NCBI RefSeq assembly: GCF_000714715.1
Contig: NZ_JMFO01000005.1
Location: forward strand, 62,001-126,000
Direction: 5' to 3'
Source of the DNA: Candidatus Magnetobacterium casense
GTDB lineage: Bacteria; Nitrospirota; Thermodesulfovibrionia; Thermodesulfovibrionales; Magnetobacteriaceae
DNA: 64,000 bases
In this document: positions 34,940 through 44,678 of the stretch, piece by piece
Layout: every line of letters begins with the position of its first letter
Position numbering within the stretch: the stretch's first letter is position 1
Position numbers and translations under genes: made by a program
The notes under the pieces: generated by a model
Told to the model about the DNA's origin: nothing
Seen by the model: the letters and a program-made list of their open reading frames with translations, nothing else
Database searches by the model: none

Positions 34940-37216
34940 ATGCGTGGGGGAGAAGAGCTGTTACGATGTAAGTCGTGGATGGCGTTGTTGTTGGGTATTA
35001 TTGTGTTTGCGTGGGTGGTAGACGGTGCAGCGGCAGAGGGTAAAAGGCGGGTGTGGCTGAAACTTGAGCAACCGTGGTATTTTAGCAACCCTGTTGGTGT
35101 AGCAGCAGATACCAGAGGCAACGTATACGTCACTGATTCTGCTAACAATCGCATCCAGAAGTTCACCGCCGATGGTAAGTTCATCGTCAAATGGGGAAGC
35201 CGTGGTAATGGCGATGGCCAATTTGACCGTCCTTGCGGCATTGCGGTGGATGCCGGAGGTAACGTATACGTTGCAGATACTAATAACAGTCGCATTGAGA
35301 AGTTCACCACCGATGGTAGGTTCATCGCTAAGTGGGGCAACTACGGCAGAGATGACGGTAAGTTTAGCAGTCCTTCCGGTATAGCGGTAGACGGCAACGG
35401 CAACATCTATGTCGCAGATACCAATAACAGTCGCATCCAGAAATTTACTTCCGACGGTAAGTTCATCGCAAAATGGGGCAATCACGGCAAAGGTGACGGC
35501 CAGTTTAATCAACCCTCCGCCATAGCCGTAGACGCCAACGGCAACGTCTACGTTGCAGATACAGGCATCATGGGCTTCCGTGGTATTAATAACCGCATCC
35601 AGAAGTTCACCTCCGATGGTAAGTTCGTTGCTAAATGGGGCAGCTACGGTGATGGTGATGGGCAGTTTAATCAGGCATCCGGTATAGCGGTAGATGGTAG
35701 CGGTAACGTCTACGTTACAGACAATGGCGTCGGTGAGTTTGACCACCCCGAGGAGGCGCCGACAAGTGGTACCTTCTCGATAGTTCGCAGGCATGATATG
35801 GATGTTTATGGCGGTATCCACCGCATCCAGAAATTTACATCTGATGGCAAGTTCATCGCAAAGTGGGGCAGCACGGGCAATGGAGATGGCCAGTTTAAGG
35901 ACCCCTCCGGCATAGCGGCAGACGGCTACGGCAACGTCTACGTCGCTGATAGCCATAACAACCGCATCCAGCGATTCACCGCTGAGGGGAAACTCGTCGC
36001 CGTATGGGGCAGCTACGACAGGGGTAAAAACATGTTTGATGCCCCCTATGGCATAGCGTCAGATGGTGGTGATAACATTTACGTTGCAGACAGGTATAAT
36101 AATCTTATTCAGAAATGTACCAGGGATGACAGGTTCATCGCTAATTGGGGCGGCCATGGCAGGGGTAAAGGGGGTTTTACTTTCCCTCAAGGCATAGCGG
36201 CAGACGGCAACGGCAACGTCTATGTAGCCGATACGGGTGGCGGCGGCATCTATGGCGCCAACAACCTCATCCAGAAGTTCACCGCCGATGGTAAGTTCAT
36301 CACCCAATGGGGCAGTGAGGGCAGAGGGGAAGGACAGTTCTCTTATCCTCGTGGCATAGCGGTGGACGACAACGGCAACGTTTACGTCGCCGACACGCTA
36401 AACCATCGTATCCAGCGATTTGCCGCCGATGGCAAGTTTATCACCGACTGGGGCGGCATGGGCAACGAAGATGGCCGCTTTAGGGAGCCATTTGGCATAG
36501 CGGCAGATGGCTACGGCAACGTCTACGTTGTCGATACATATAATCACCGCATCCAGAAGTTCACCGTTGATGGCAAATTCGTTGCAAAGTGGGGCAATTT
36601 AGGCACCGGTAAGGGACAGTTCTCTTATCCTAATGCCATAGCGGCAGACGGCAACGGCAACGTCTACGTCGCTGACACCGATAATCATCGCATCCAGAAG
36701 TTCACCGCTGATGGCAAGTTTATCGCTGCCTGGGGCAGTGAGGGCAGTGAGGACGGACAGTTTGCGTTGCCTCGTGGCATAGCGATAGATGGTGACAGCA
36801 ACGTCTACGTCATTGACTGGGGTAATTCCCGTCTCCAGAAGTTCACTGCCGACGGTAAGTTCATCGCTAAATGGAACAGCTACGGCTACGGGGAAGAAGA
36901 GTTCGATCCACCTTATGTCAAAAAGTGGTTACAGAAACGTATGCGTTGCCTGTACGAAATGTCGGAAATCGGCAACGGCAACAGCAACGTTGCAGATACC
37001 TCTGGCAATACCATCCAGGGATTCAGCAACGGCAACGATGACTACGATGACGACAACGATGCCTGCAACGACGACTACGATGACAATGACGACTGCGATG
37101 ATGACAATGCCTCATTTGTACACCTGCAACGGCTTATGTCTGCCCAGGCGTCAGCGTTTAAGGCGTTGGCGCCTGCACTCAAAGAGGAAGACGCCGGCGG
37201 CTACGGAGACGTTTAG
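34940..37216 (+). CDS. Secreted NHL-repeat protein, 12 repeats
   Basis: A 758-residue exported beta-propeller protein. I start at the ATG 34940 behind AAAGGAGG; the frame could begin eight codons earlier at TTG. Residues 13-35 are a signal peptide ending VVDGAAAEG. Twelve units of ~47 residues follow (GIAVDGNGNVYVADT, RIQKFTADGKFIAKWG, then GDGQF), enough for two six-bladed propellers. Unit 5 carries an insert of about 29 residues, and units 4 and 8 have small ones. The tail is an Asp/Asn-rich acidic region (residues ~690-720), possibly calcium binding. The role is probably protein or glycan binding at the cell surface. Its last 66 bases overlap rlmB on the other strand. Confidence 0.88.
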   Translation: MRGGEELLRCKSWMALLLGIIVFAWVVDGAAAEGKRRVWLKLEQPWYFSNPVGVAADTRGNVYVTDSANNRIQKFTADGKFIVKWGSRGNGDGQFDRPCGIAVDAGGNVYVADTNNSRIEKFTTDGRFIAKWGNYGRDDGKFSSPSGIAVDGNGNIYVADTNNSRIQKFTSDGKFIAKWGNHGKGDGQFNQPSAIAVDANGNVYVADTGIMGFRGINNRIQKFTSDGKFVAKWGSYGDGDGQFNQASGIAVDGSGNVYVTDNGVGEFDHPEEAPTSGTFSIVRRHDMDVYGGIHRIQKFTSDGKFIAKWGSTGNGDGQFKDPSGIAADGYGNVYVADSHNNRIQRFTAEGKLVAVWGSYDRGKNMFDAPYGIASDGGDNIYVADRYNNLIQKCTRDDRFIANWGGHGRGKGGFTFPQGIAADGNGNVYVADTGGGGIYGANNLIQKFTADGKFITQWGSEGRGEGQFSYPRGIAVDDNGNVYVADTLNHRIQRFAADGKFITDWGGMGNEDGRFREPFGIAADGYGNVYVVDTYNHRIQKFTVDGKFVAKWGNLGTGKGQFSYPNAIAADGNGNVYVADTDNHRIQKFTADGKFIAAWGSEGSEDGQFALPRGIAIDGDSNVYVIDWGNSRLQKFTADGKFIAKWNSYGYGEEEFDPPYVKKWLQKRMRCLYEMSEIGNGNSNVADTSGNTIQGFSNGNDDYDDDNDACNDDYDDNDDCDDDNASFVHLQRLMSAQASAFKALAPALKEEDAGGYGDV
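35092..36912 (+). repeat. Twelve tandem coding repeats of ~140-225 bp
   Basis: DNA-level repetition of the NHL units, with blocks such as AAGTTCACC and GGCAACGTCTACGT recurring nearly unchanged. The mixed similarity between units suggests ongoing duplication or gene conversion. Confidence 0.85.
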
Positions 37217-37909
37217 GGAGTCTATCTTGCCATAGAGGGGAATCTTTACGAGTTGGTCGCAGTGCTCCTTGACCGTTCTGCGCAGTCCCTCCCCCTCGGA
37301 GCCAAAGACAAAGGCCACAGGGCTGCTGAGGTCTGTCTCCCAGAGGGATACCCCGGTATGTGAGTCTGCCCCGCAGATCAGGACGTTGTTGTCGCTGAGA
37401 GTCCGCATTGCGTGCTTGATGTTTGGTACCACACACAGCGGTACGTACTGACTTGCCCCCGAAGAGGTCTTGACCACCGTGGGGGTGATACCCGCACTGC
37501 GATGACTCTGAAAGACAACCGCACTGACACCCGTGGCCTCGGCACTGCGCAGGATGGCGCCAACGTTGCCGGGGTCAGTGATACCGTCGAGGATGACAAA
37601 CAACCCAGGCTCTCGTTGGACCGATACGCGCAAGAGGACATCCTCTACGTCCTCAAACTGCTGTTGTTGCCGCTGTTGTTGCTGTTGCCCGGGCACGGCA
37701 CACACACCCTGGTGCAATGCCGAACCAAACCGGCCAAAAAAGCCCTTCTCTACCGTCCTGACCTGACACCCCTTCTGATGCGCCAGCTCAACCAAGTCCC
37801 TGATCCTGTCGGTCTTGCCCGTGACGGAGACATACACGGTCATGTGCCTTGCACTGGCCCTGAGCGCCTCCATCACGGGATTTATGCCGTATATCCACTT
37901 GCCGTCCAT
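37151..37909 (-). CDS. rlmB: 23S rRNA 2'-O-methyltransferase RlmB/TrmH family
   Basis: A 252-residue SpoU-type enzyme that would methylate the ribose of G2251 in 23S rRNA. The N-terminal substrate-binding domain (residues 1-75) starts KWIYGINPVMEALRA. The SPOUT domain has DPGNVGAILRSAEATG (motif 1), FVFGSEGEGLRR (motif 2) and IPLYGKIDSLNVSVAAGVF (motif 3), so the knot is intact. The linker holds a polyglutamine tract (GQQQQQRQQQQF). Its 3' end lies 66 bases inside the convergent NHL gene. It starts four bases after the upstream small gene. Confidence 0.92.
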   Translation of the reverse strand: MDGKWIYGINPVMEALRASARHMTVYVSVTGKTDRIRDLVELAHQKGCQVRTVEKGFFGRFGSALHQGVCAVPGQQQQQRQQQQFEDVEDVLLRVSVQREPGLFVILDGITDPGNVGAILRSAEATGVSAVVFQSHRSAGITPTVVKTSSGASQYVPLCVVPNIKHAMRTLSDNNVLICGADSHTGVSLWETDLSSPVAFVFGSEGEGLRRTVKEHCDQLVKIPLYGKIDSLNVSVAAGVFLFECRRQRLKR

Positions 37910-37913
37910 GGGA

Positions 37914-38246
37914 TTAATAACCCGGAAACACCTTTATCTCCAGGTGTTTGTTGTCCCTTAGAGCACACCTGGCAGAAAGTATGCCGCCGTCTATGTAGTC
38001 GAGCTTAAATGCCCCAACCCCGCTGCGCACAAGGCTCTTTGCATCGGCAGGACAACCATGCTCACAACCTGCCACACCGCGGATCATTCGTGACAACAGA
38101 TGATCAATATTCAACTGTCCCACATCAACCCCCATGCCACTGGCAAAACCAACTATCTTGTCCCTGGCCTTTACAACGTCAAAATCATAGGGATTGGCAA
38201 CATCAAATGCCATCGATTCCTTGTCAATACTTATGTCAATTTCCAT
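37914..38246 (-). CDS. Conserved-looking 110-aa protein of unknown function
   Basis: A small soluble protein with the motif AGCEHGCPADAKSLV near residues 79-93 and the strand pair FKLDYIDGGILSARCAL and LEIKVFPGY. The two close Cys with a His could bind metal. AGGAGG precedes the ATG. It lies 48 bases after the giant kinase gene and four before rlmB, so it may share their transcript. I do not recognise the family. Confidence 0.7.
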   Translation of the reverse strand: MEIDISIDKESMAFDVANPYDFDVVKARDKIVGFASGMGVDVGQLNIDHLLSRMIRGVAGCEHGCPADAKSLVRSGVGAFKLDYIDGGILSARCALRDNKHLEIKVFPGY

Positions 38247-38294
38247 GCTAACTGCCTCCTGGTTCTGCGAAATATCTATAGTTTTTTAGATTCC

Positions 38295-41200
38295 TCATGC
38301 ATCTTCTTGTAATTTTGGTGAAAGATTTATTTTACGCTCAATGTCCTTCAAAGTATTCAACGCATTTGGGAAGTCAAAGTTACTTATCTGTCCCTCAAGC
38401 TGCCTGAGTTCTTCAGGGATACGTGAAACATCAAGGCATTGTTTTAAGCGGGCCAGACTTTCTATGGCGTCGGGACTGTCATTATTTATAAAGTCATAGA
38501 GTTCCTTCAGGGTTGCCCTGAGTTGGCCAATGTCACCGGGCGTACTGCCGGAAGGCGATGCAAGGTTACTCTCTGGTCGCTTCAGGACCTTTAACGACTC
38601 CAGTACCTGTTGCAGGGCAGCGTCAAACTTCGATAACAGCCCGACATACCGGGCCTCACTTCCATCCCTGATGGCTTTTTCCAATTCCCCTGCCGTCGCA
38701 TAAATGCCATTTGCGGAGAGATTGCCTGCCGTCCCCTTTATGGTATGCGCCAGACGTTGTGCCTTGGGGATATCGCCTTTGTGTATCTCGGCTTGTATCT
38801 CTTGCGTTATGGAGGCATACATTTCGGCAAAATCCATCAACAACTCTTTGAAGAACCGCTTGTTGCCGTTAAGCCTTACCAGTGCCGATGCGATGTCGAT
38901 TCCGGGCAAGGTCTCTGGAAAATCAACGTCATCCACTTGTATTTGTGGCTGTTGCGGGGTATCTGTTGTCTGCCGGGACAACTGCCGCATTGTCGGTTTG
39001 AGCCATCGCAACATGGCACGATACACCGCTTCAGGTTCAACCGGCTTGCTGACATAATCATTCATGCCCGCCGTAATACATGCATCTCTGGTACCGCTGA
39101 TGGCATGGGCAGTCATTGCAATGATTGGCAGGTCTTTTAGCCTTTCGTTTTCCCTGATTAATGTCGTGGCCTCATATCCGCCCATCACGGGCATTTGTAC
39201 GTCCATAAAGACGAGGTCATATGTTCGCTGGTTTACGGCGTAAACCGCCTCCCTGCCATTACCCGCCACTTCCACAAGCACCCCTGCCGCCCTTAATATC
39301 TCTCCGGCCACCTGCTGATTCAACACGTTGTCCTCAACAAGCAGCACCCTGGCACCCTTAACAGCATCCGTCACACCCTTGAGGTCGGTGACACTGGAGC
39401 GGTCTCTCTTACGTCCCCGCCGGTTATATGCAAATGTTGCGGTAAAGGAAAAGGTGGAACCCTTTCCCGGTTCGCTGTCAACGCTTATCCGTCCACCCAT
39501 AAGCTCCACAAGGGTCCTGGATATAGCCAGACCAAGCCCTGTGCCGCCAAACCTACGGGTTATCGATGTATCCGCCTGCGAAAAGGCCGTGAATAAACGC
39601 GCTACTTGCTCCGATGTCATGCCAATACCCGTGTCCGACACCGAAAATTTCAGCAGACACTGCACATCATCCCTTGTCAACAACTCCGTGCTCAGGACAA
39701 CACGACCTGAAGGCGTAAATTTAATCGCATTATTGGAGAGATTAATCAACACCTGGCGCAGGCGAAGCGGGTCGCCAACCAGACAGCCCGGCACATCGCT
39801 GTCCGTTTTACCGATAAACGCTATATTCTTTTCTACCGCCTTCACGGAGACAATGTCCGTAACTGTTTTGATAACATCCTCAAGGTCAAAGTCAATGGTT
39901 TCCATTTCTAGTTTACCTGCTTCTATCTTTGAAAAGTCAAGTATGTCGTTGATAAGTCCAAGGAGGGACTTCGCAGATGACTCTATCTTAACGAGGTAGT
40001 CATGTTGTTGCGGAGTCAGTGCGGTCTTTAAGGCAAGTCCGGAGAAGCCGATAACCGCATTCATCGGCGTGCGTATTTCGTGACTCATATTGGCCAGGAA
40101 CTCACTTTTGAACTGACTTGCCTTTGCCAGTTCCTTATTTTTTTCGGCCAACTCTCGCGTGGTGTACTGCAACTGTTGGGTTCGCTGTTGCACTTTTTCT
40201 TCCAGGCCGGCATAAAGTCTGGCGTTTTCGATGGAGATAGCTGCCTGTGCACTGAGTATCGTCAGCACCTCCAGGCGGTCCTCGGTAAAGGCGCCAACGG
40301 TCAGATTATTTTCCATATACAGGATTGCGCTAAATTGCCCCTGGTGCATGATTGGCTCGCACAGGACTGACTTCAGCGAGTGTTGCCGCACATAGGGGTC
40401 ACGCATGAAACGCACATCCCGCGAGGCATTGATTGACAACAGCGTCTGTGCCGTGCGAATGACATACTGAATGACCGAACGCGCAAGCAACCCCTCTTCC
40501 AGTTCCAGGTCAATCCCCTGAAATATCTCAACCTTATTGGATGTCGTCTCCACAAGTGCCTGTATCTGCCACCGTGTGTCCTCCTTCAGTAGCAGGACGC
40601 CCTTTTGAGCTCCGGCGTTTTCAACCATGATCCGCATGATCTTCTCAAGCAGCCCCTCCAGATGTATCTCCTCGGAGATGGTCTGGGAGGCCTTTAACAG
40701 GGTGTATATGTCCAGGACACTGCAATGGGGGTGACTCTCCGAAGATGTTGAACTATCAGGGGAATTTGAAGCGGAAGATTTAAAGTCCTGCGTTGGGGTG
40801 TTTCGTAATTCCACCAGGCCGCCATATTGACGCACCATGCGTTGCACAATGGCGGTTGCCCCCCACAGTTCGTAGAGATAGCGGGCCTGCATCAGGTAGA
40901 CCTTTGCGATCCTGTTTTTGCCGCGTTTGAGGTAGAACCTTCCGGCCAGCTCATTGGCCATTGCCTCGTCGCTGAGGTACTCGTTGAGCTGTGCCTCTTC
41001 GATGGCGTTGTCGTAGGCGTCTTCGGCCTCGGAGATGTTGCCCAGGACTCGTGCAACTTCGGCCTCTACCAGGTAGCGGCGATGCAGGTTGTTCATGGGG
41101 GCATGGTCGGCACTATGGCGTACCTTCTGCTGCCAGCTCTTTACGTCTGAGAGGATTCTTGCCTGCATCTCAGGGGTTGTCTTGTTGTAAAGGGCCAGGG

Positions 41201-44200
41201 TTATCAGGCAGCGATAGAACCAGAACATGGAATCGGTCAGAAACGTGCCGGCCACCGCATCCAGGTATTGCTCTGCCAGGACTATATGCCCTTGTGCCTG
41301 TTGATAGCGTCCCCCCCAGTAGGCCAGCATGGCCTTGGAAAAGTAGAACAACTGCATGGCATAGAGGTCCTCGACCTGTTGCAGCATCGGCAGGAATTCG
41401 GACTCATTACAGACGCTTCCCTGGAGTTGCCAGGGGTCCTGCGGGGCCTCGATGAGGTTTAGGACAATCTGGTGCCAGGGTTGTGTGTGACGCACCGATA
41501 GTATCTGGTTGATCTTACGCATTACATCGATGTGATGGGCCATTTCATCTCTGAGTTCAATCAGGTTTTTCCCCAAAAACAGACTATGACAGCAGAGAAA
41601 ATGGATCGGGATGGCGGCAAACTCAAAATTGCCCACCGCCATCGCTAACGAATGTACCTCCTGTAATCCCGCAACCGACTGACGCAGGTGTTCTTTGTGA
41701 TTCTGGATGAAGGCATACCAGACATTAAACACGATTGGCTTGATGGTCTTGTCATTAAAGCGTTCTATCATCTGTTTTGCCAGCAGGGCAAACCGGTAGC
41801 CTGAATCAAAATCACCAAGCACGGTTTGTAGTATCCCATAGGCCCCATACACCAGACAGGACAAGGGATTACTCCCCAGGGCGACTGCCAGCTCCACACA
41901 TTCCAGGGTCATAAGGGAAAACAAAACAGGGTCTACACGACACGCAGAGGGGATCACGTTGGTCATGATCCGTATGGCAGCCAGTTTGTGGGGTTCGTTG
42001 ACGACAGGCAGTTCAAGGAGTGCATCGAGGGAATATCGGGAGAGCTTTGTTGTCACCACGGCCATTTTCTGTTGGACGTCGGACATTGTCGGATTTGCAG
42101 GCAGATGCACTCCCAACTCTGCCAGCACAGGCAGCAGCATTACGATGGCATCACGTTGGTGATTCTCTGCGATACGCCTGTTGCTTTGCAGCAGATAGAC
42201 CGGAACCTTATCCAGAAATGCCTCTGCGTGGGTGAGAACCTCCCCTGATGCGGCATCCATCCCGGCAAAGTCCCCGATGTGAAATGCCGCCTCGGTGGTC
42301 TCCGTGTAGATACTCAGGGTCTCCTGATAGGATGTGTTCCAGGCATCTTTATTCAGCAGCGACTGTGCCGACTTCATGCAGTGGAATTCGGTCTCATAGG
42401 CCAGAGACAGTCTGGCTTTGCGGGCGGCCCTGAGGTTCAGCAAGCGGATTTTGGTCTTGTCCTCCGCTGTTGTGGCAAGGTGCAATGCCTGATTGAAGTG
42501 GTTGACGATCTCAAAGAGGTGTTCTTCCTCTTTTTCCTTGTCCATGTGTTGTATCATCAGGGAACCGATAGTAAAGTGGAGTTCTGCAGTCTGTTGCGGT
42601 GATAAGAGTGATGCCGCCGATTGCTGGATACGGTCATGGGCAAAACGCATAAGAATGCACCGAGATTCCGTGTCGGAGATAAATTTCCACGCATTATCCA
42701 GGGGGAGTACCAGTTCTTCCTCAAGGGCCTCCCACAGTTCACCAAATGTCTCCTTCATACCTTTCCGATGAAGCAGCGATAACATCTTTAAACCAAAGGT
42801 ACTGCCCAGACAGGAGGCGGACTTCAGGATATCCTGGGTGACAGGAGTCAGCTTCCTGATCTGTTTTATCATGAAATCCACGACATTTTCCGATATGCTT
42901 GCCTGTAATATTGCCGACATATCCCAGCTCCAGCTCAATGCCGAGGGGGCAAACTTAATCAGGCCATCCTCATACAAGGAGGTAAGCAGGTTTCTGAGGA
43001 AGAAGGGATTGCCGCCGGTTTTTTTAAGCAGCAGTTGTGCCAACGGCAGGGTTTCTGACTCGGGACGATGTAGTGTTTCGGAAAGCATTTTATTGACGCT
43101 GGCCTCCTCCAGTGCATCCAGCACCACGGAGTGTATCGCCACCTGTCGTTGTCGTATCTCCAGGAGGGTTCGGGTCAATGGATGGGCGTTGTCCACTTCG
43201 TTGCTGCGCCAGGACAGCACCATAAGAAGATGACGACTGTCCTCGTTGGTCATCAGGAGTTCGATCAGTTTCAGCGAAGACATATCTGCCCATTGTAAGT
43301 CGTCCAGAAACAGAACCAGCGGATGTTGGGGCGTAGCAAAGACGCCCACAAAGTGTTGAAAACACCAGTTGAAACGATTCCGGGACTCTGTTGGGGGAAG
43401 GGGCAGCGGTGGCTCTTGCTTGCCAATGACCAGTTCCAGCTCGGGGATTATCTCTGCGATCAACTGTCCGTTGTCTGCCACCGCCGCGAGTATTTTTTCT
43501 TTCCAGGAGACTATCACTGACTCGGGTTCGGTCAGAATGTGCTGCAGGAGGGTTTGAAATGCTTCAATCAAGGCAGAGTAGGGTATGTTGCGTTGGTATT
43601 GATCGAACTTGCCTGAGATGAAATGTCCACGTTTCTCTACTATTGGCCTGTGGATTTCCGCAACGAGGGAGGACTTTCCAATACCTGAGTATCCGCTTAC
43701 CAGTACCAGTTCGGACTTACCTGCCTGTGTGCGTTTAAAACTATCAAGCAAAACCCGTATTTCTCTCTGCCGGCCATAGAGCTTGTGGGGGATGTGAAAC
43801 TGTTCAAAGTGGTCGTTTGCTCCCGGGACAAAGTGCGTGATCCGTTGTGAGGTTTCCCATTGCCCACGGCAGATTTCCAGGTCATGTTTCAGCGACAGTG
43901 CGCTCTGATAGCGTGCCTCTGCGGTCTTGTTCATCAATCGTCCGATGATCCCCACCAGCATGTCGGGGACATTGGCATTGGGTGGACATATATGTTCCCT
44001 GGCTATATGGCAATGCACCAGCTCTATGGGGTCGGCGCTGACAAATGGTGAAGTCCCAAATAGCATGAAATAAAAGGTGGCCCCCAGGGAATACAAGTCA
44101 GAGCGATAATCTACCGGACGATTCATCCTGCCGGTTTGTTCGGGAGAGATATAGGCCAGAGTTCCTTCCAGGACATTGGGGTTCAAAGGGCACACCGTTT

Positions 44201-44669
44201 CGCTACGAAGGGCGGTGGACAGGCCAAAGTCAATCAGTTTGACCTGGCCGGTCCCGGGATTACACAGGATGTTGGACGGGTTGATGTCCTTGTGGATGAC
44301 CCTCCGGCGATGAACCACCGACAGGCAATCGGCCATCTGCACTGCAAGGGGCAAAAACCCTGAGACATCCAGCCCGCTGGAGGATATCATACCATCGAGG
44401 GATTGCCCCCCAAAGTCCTCCATGATCAAAAACCAGGTGTTGTGATATTTCTCCAGGGCATAGACCTTGATAACCCCTGGGTCGTCAAATGACCGGGCAA
44501 TTTCATACTCCCGCTGAAACCCTGCCAATTTGTGTGGCAGCGGATAGTCCTCTCGCAACCGCTTCAGGATGACAGGCTGCCGTGTATCCTTGTGTATCGC
44601 CCGATACACCAGCGAATTTGAACTCTCGTAGATAAGCTCCGGGTTGTTATAGTCTAAAATCTGCTGCAT
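38295..44669 (-). CDS. Giant Ser/Thr kinase - AAA ATPase - GAF - histidine kinase - REC - Hpt
   Basis: A 2124-residue multidomain signalling protein. Residues 10-275: Hanks-type kinase with catalytic [10 protein letters not shown] (Lys where Arg is usual) and LIDFGLS. Then an AAA-type ATPase with Walker [14 protein letters not shown] near 326 and a long helical TPR-like region to ~1290. A GAF domain spans 1315-1475. HisKA has [15 protein letters not shown] near 1530. HATPase has NNAIKF, DTGIGM and [10 protein letters not shown] near 1710. REC has [12 protein letters not shown] near 1821. Hpt has [11 protein letters not shown] near 1978. It follows the PAS kinase by nine bases, forming a two-kinase operon. 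There are no membrane segments. Confidence 0.93.
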   Translation of the reverse strand: MQQILDYNNPELIYESSNSLVYRAIHKDTRQPVILKRLREDYPLPHKLAGFQREYEIARSFDDPGVIKVYALEKYHNTWFLIMEDFGGQSLDGMISSSGLDVSGFLPLAVQMADCLSVVHRRRVIHKDINPSNILCNPGTGQVKLIDFGLSTALRSETVCPLNPNVLEGTLAYISPEQTGRMNRPVDYRSDLYSLGATFYFMLFGTSPFVSADPIELVHCHIAREHICPPNANVPDMLVGIIGRLMNKTAEARYQSALSLKHDLEICRGQWETSQRITHFVPGANDHFEQFHIPHKLYGRQREIRVLLDSFKRTQAGKSELVLVSGYSGIGKSSLVAEIHRPIVEKRGHFISGKFDQYQRNIPYSALIEAFQTLLQHILTEPESVIVSWKEKILAAVADNGQLIAEIIPELELVIGKQEPPLPLPPTESRNRFNWCFQHFVGVFATPQHPLVLFLDDLQWADMSSLKLIELLMTNEDSRHLLMVLSWRSNEVDNAHPLTRTLLEIRQRQVAIHSVVLDALEEASVNKMLSETLHRPESETLPLAQLLLKKTGGNPFFLRNLLTSLYEDGLIKFAPSALSWSWDMSAILQASISENVVDFMIKQIRKLTPVTQDILKSASCLGSTFGLKMLSLLHRKGMKETFGELWEALEEELVLPLDNAWKFISDTESRCILMRFAHDRIQQSAASLLSPQQTAELHFTIGSLMIQHMDKEKEEEHLFEIVNHFNQALHLATTAEDKTKIRLLNLRAARKARLSLAYETEFHCMKSAQSLLNKDAWNTSYQETLSIYTETTEAAFHIGDFAGMDAASGEVLTHAEAFLDKVPVYLLQSNRRIAENHQRDAIVMLLPVLAELGVHLPANPTMSDVQQKMAVVTTKLSRYSLDALLELPVVNEPHKLAAIRIMTNVIPSACRVDPVLFSLMTLECVELAVALGSNPLSCLVYGAYGILQTVLGDFDSGYRFALLAKQMIERFNDKTIKPIVFNVWYAFIQNHKEHLRQSVAGLQEVHSLAMAVGNFEFAAIPIHFLCCHSLFLGKNLIELRDEMAHHIDVMRKINQILSVRHTQPWHQIVLNLIEAPQDPWQLQGSVCNESEFLPMLQQVEDLYAMQLFYFSKAMLAYWGGRYQQAQGHIVLAEQYLDAVAGTFLTDSMFWFYRCLITLALYNKTTPEMQARILSDVKSWQQKVRHSADHAPMNNLHRRYLVEAEVARVLGNISEAEDAYDNAIEEAQLNEYLSDEAMANELAGRFYLKRGKNRIAKVYLMQARYLYELWGATAIVQRMVRQYGGLVELRNTPTQDFKSSASNSPDSSTSSESHPHCSVLDIYTLLKASQTISEEIHLEGLLEKIMRIMVENAGAQKGVLLLKEDTRWQIQALVETTSNKVEIFQGIDLELEEGLLARSVIQYVIRTAQTLLSINASRDVRFMRDPYVRQHSLKSVLCEPIMHQGQFSAILYMENNLTVGAFTEDRLEVLTILSAQAAISIENARLYAGLEEKVQQRTQQLQYTTRELAEKNKELAKASQFKSEFLANMSHEIRTPMNAVIGFSGLALKTALTPQQHDYLVKIESSAKSLLGLINDILDFSKIEAGKLEMETIDFDLEDVIKTVTDIVSVKAVEKNIAFIGKTDSDVPGCLVGDPLRLRQVLINLSNNAIKFTPSGRVVLSTELLTRDDVQCLLKFSVSDTGIGMTSEQVARLFTAFSQADTSITRRFGGTGLGLAISRTLVELMGGRISVDSEPGKGSTFSFTATFAYNRRGRKRDRSSVTDLKGVTDAVKGARVLLVEDNVLNQQVAGEILRAAGVLVEVAGNGREAVYAVNQRTYDLVFMDVQMPVMGGYEATTLIRENERLKDLPIIAMTAHAISGTRDACITAGMNDYVSKPVEPEAVYRAMLRWLKPTMRQLSRQTTDTPQQPQIQVDDVDFPETLPGIDIASALVRLNGNKRFFKELLMDFAEMYASITQEIQAEIHKGDIPKAQRLAHTIKGTAGNLSANGIYATAGELEKAIRDGSEARYVGLLSKFDAALQQVLESLKVLKRPESNLASPSGSTPGDIGQLRATLKELYDFINNDSPDAIESLARLKQCLDVSRIPEELRQLEGQISNFDFPNALNTLKDIERKINLSPKLQEDA

Positions 44670-44678
44670 CCTCCACCA

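Noticed and set aside
34961..35956. 331-codon minus-strand frame with repeated pattern
   Set aside because: It is the antisense shadow of the NHL repeats; the repetition comes from the plus-strand gene.
37412..38008. 198-codon plus-strand frame
   Set aside because: Antisense to rlmB and the small CEHGC protein; it lacks a ribosome site and any domain.
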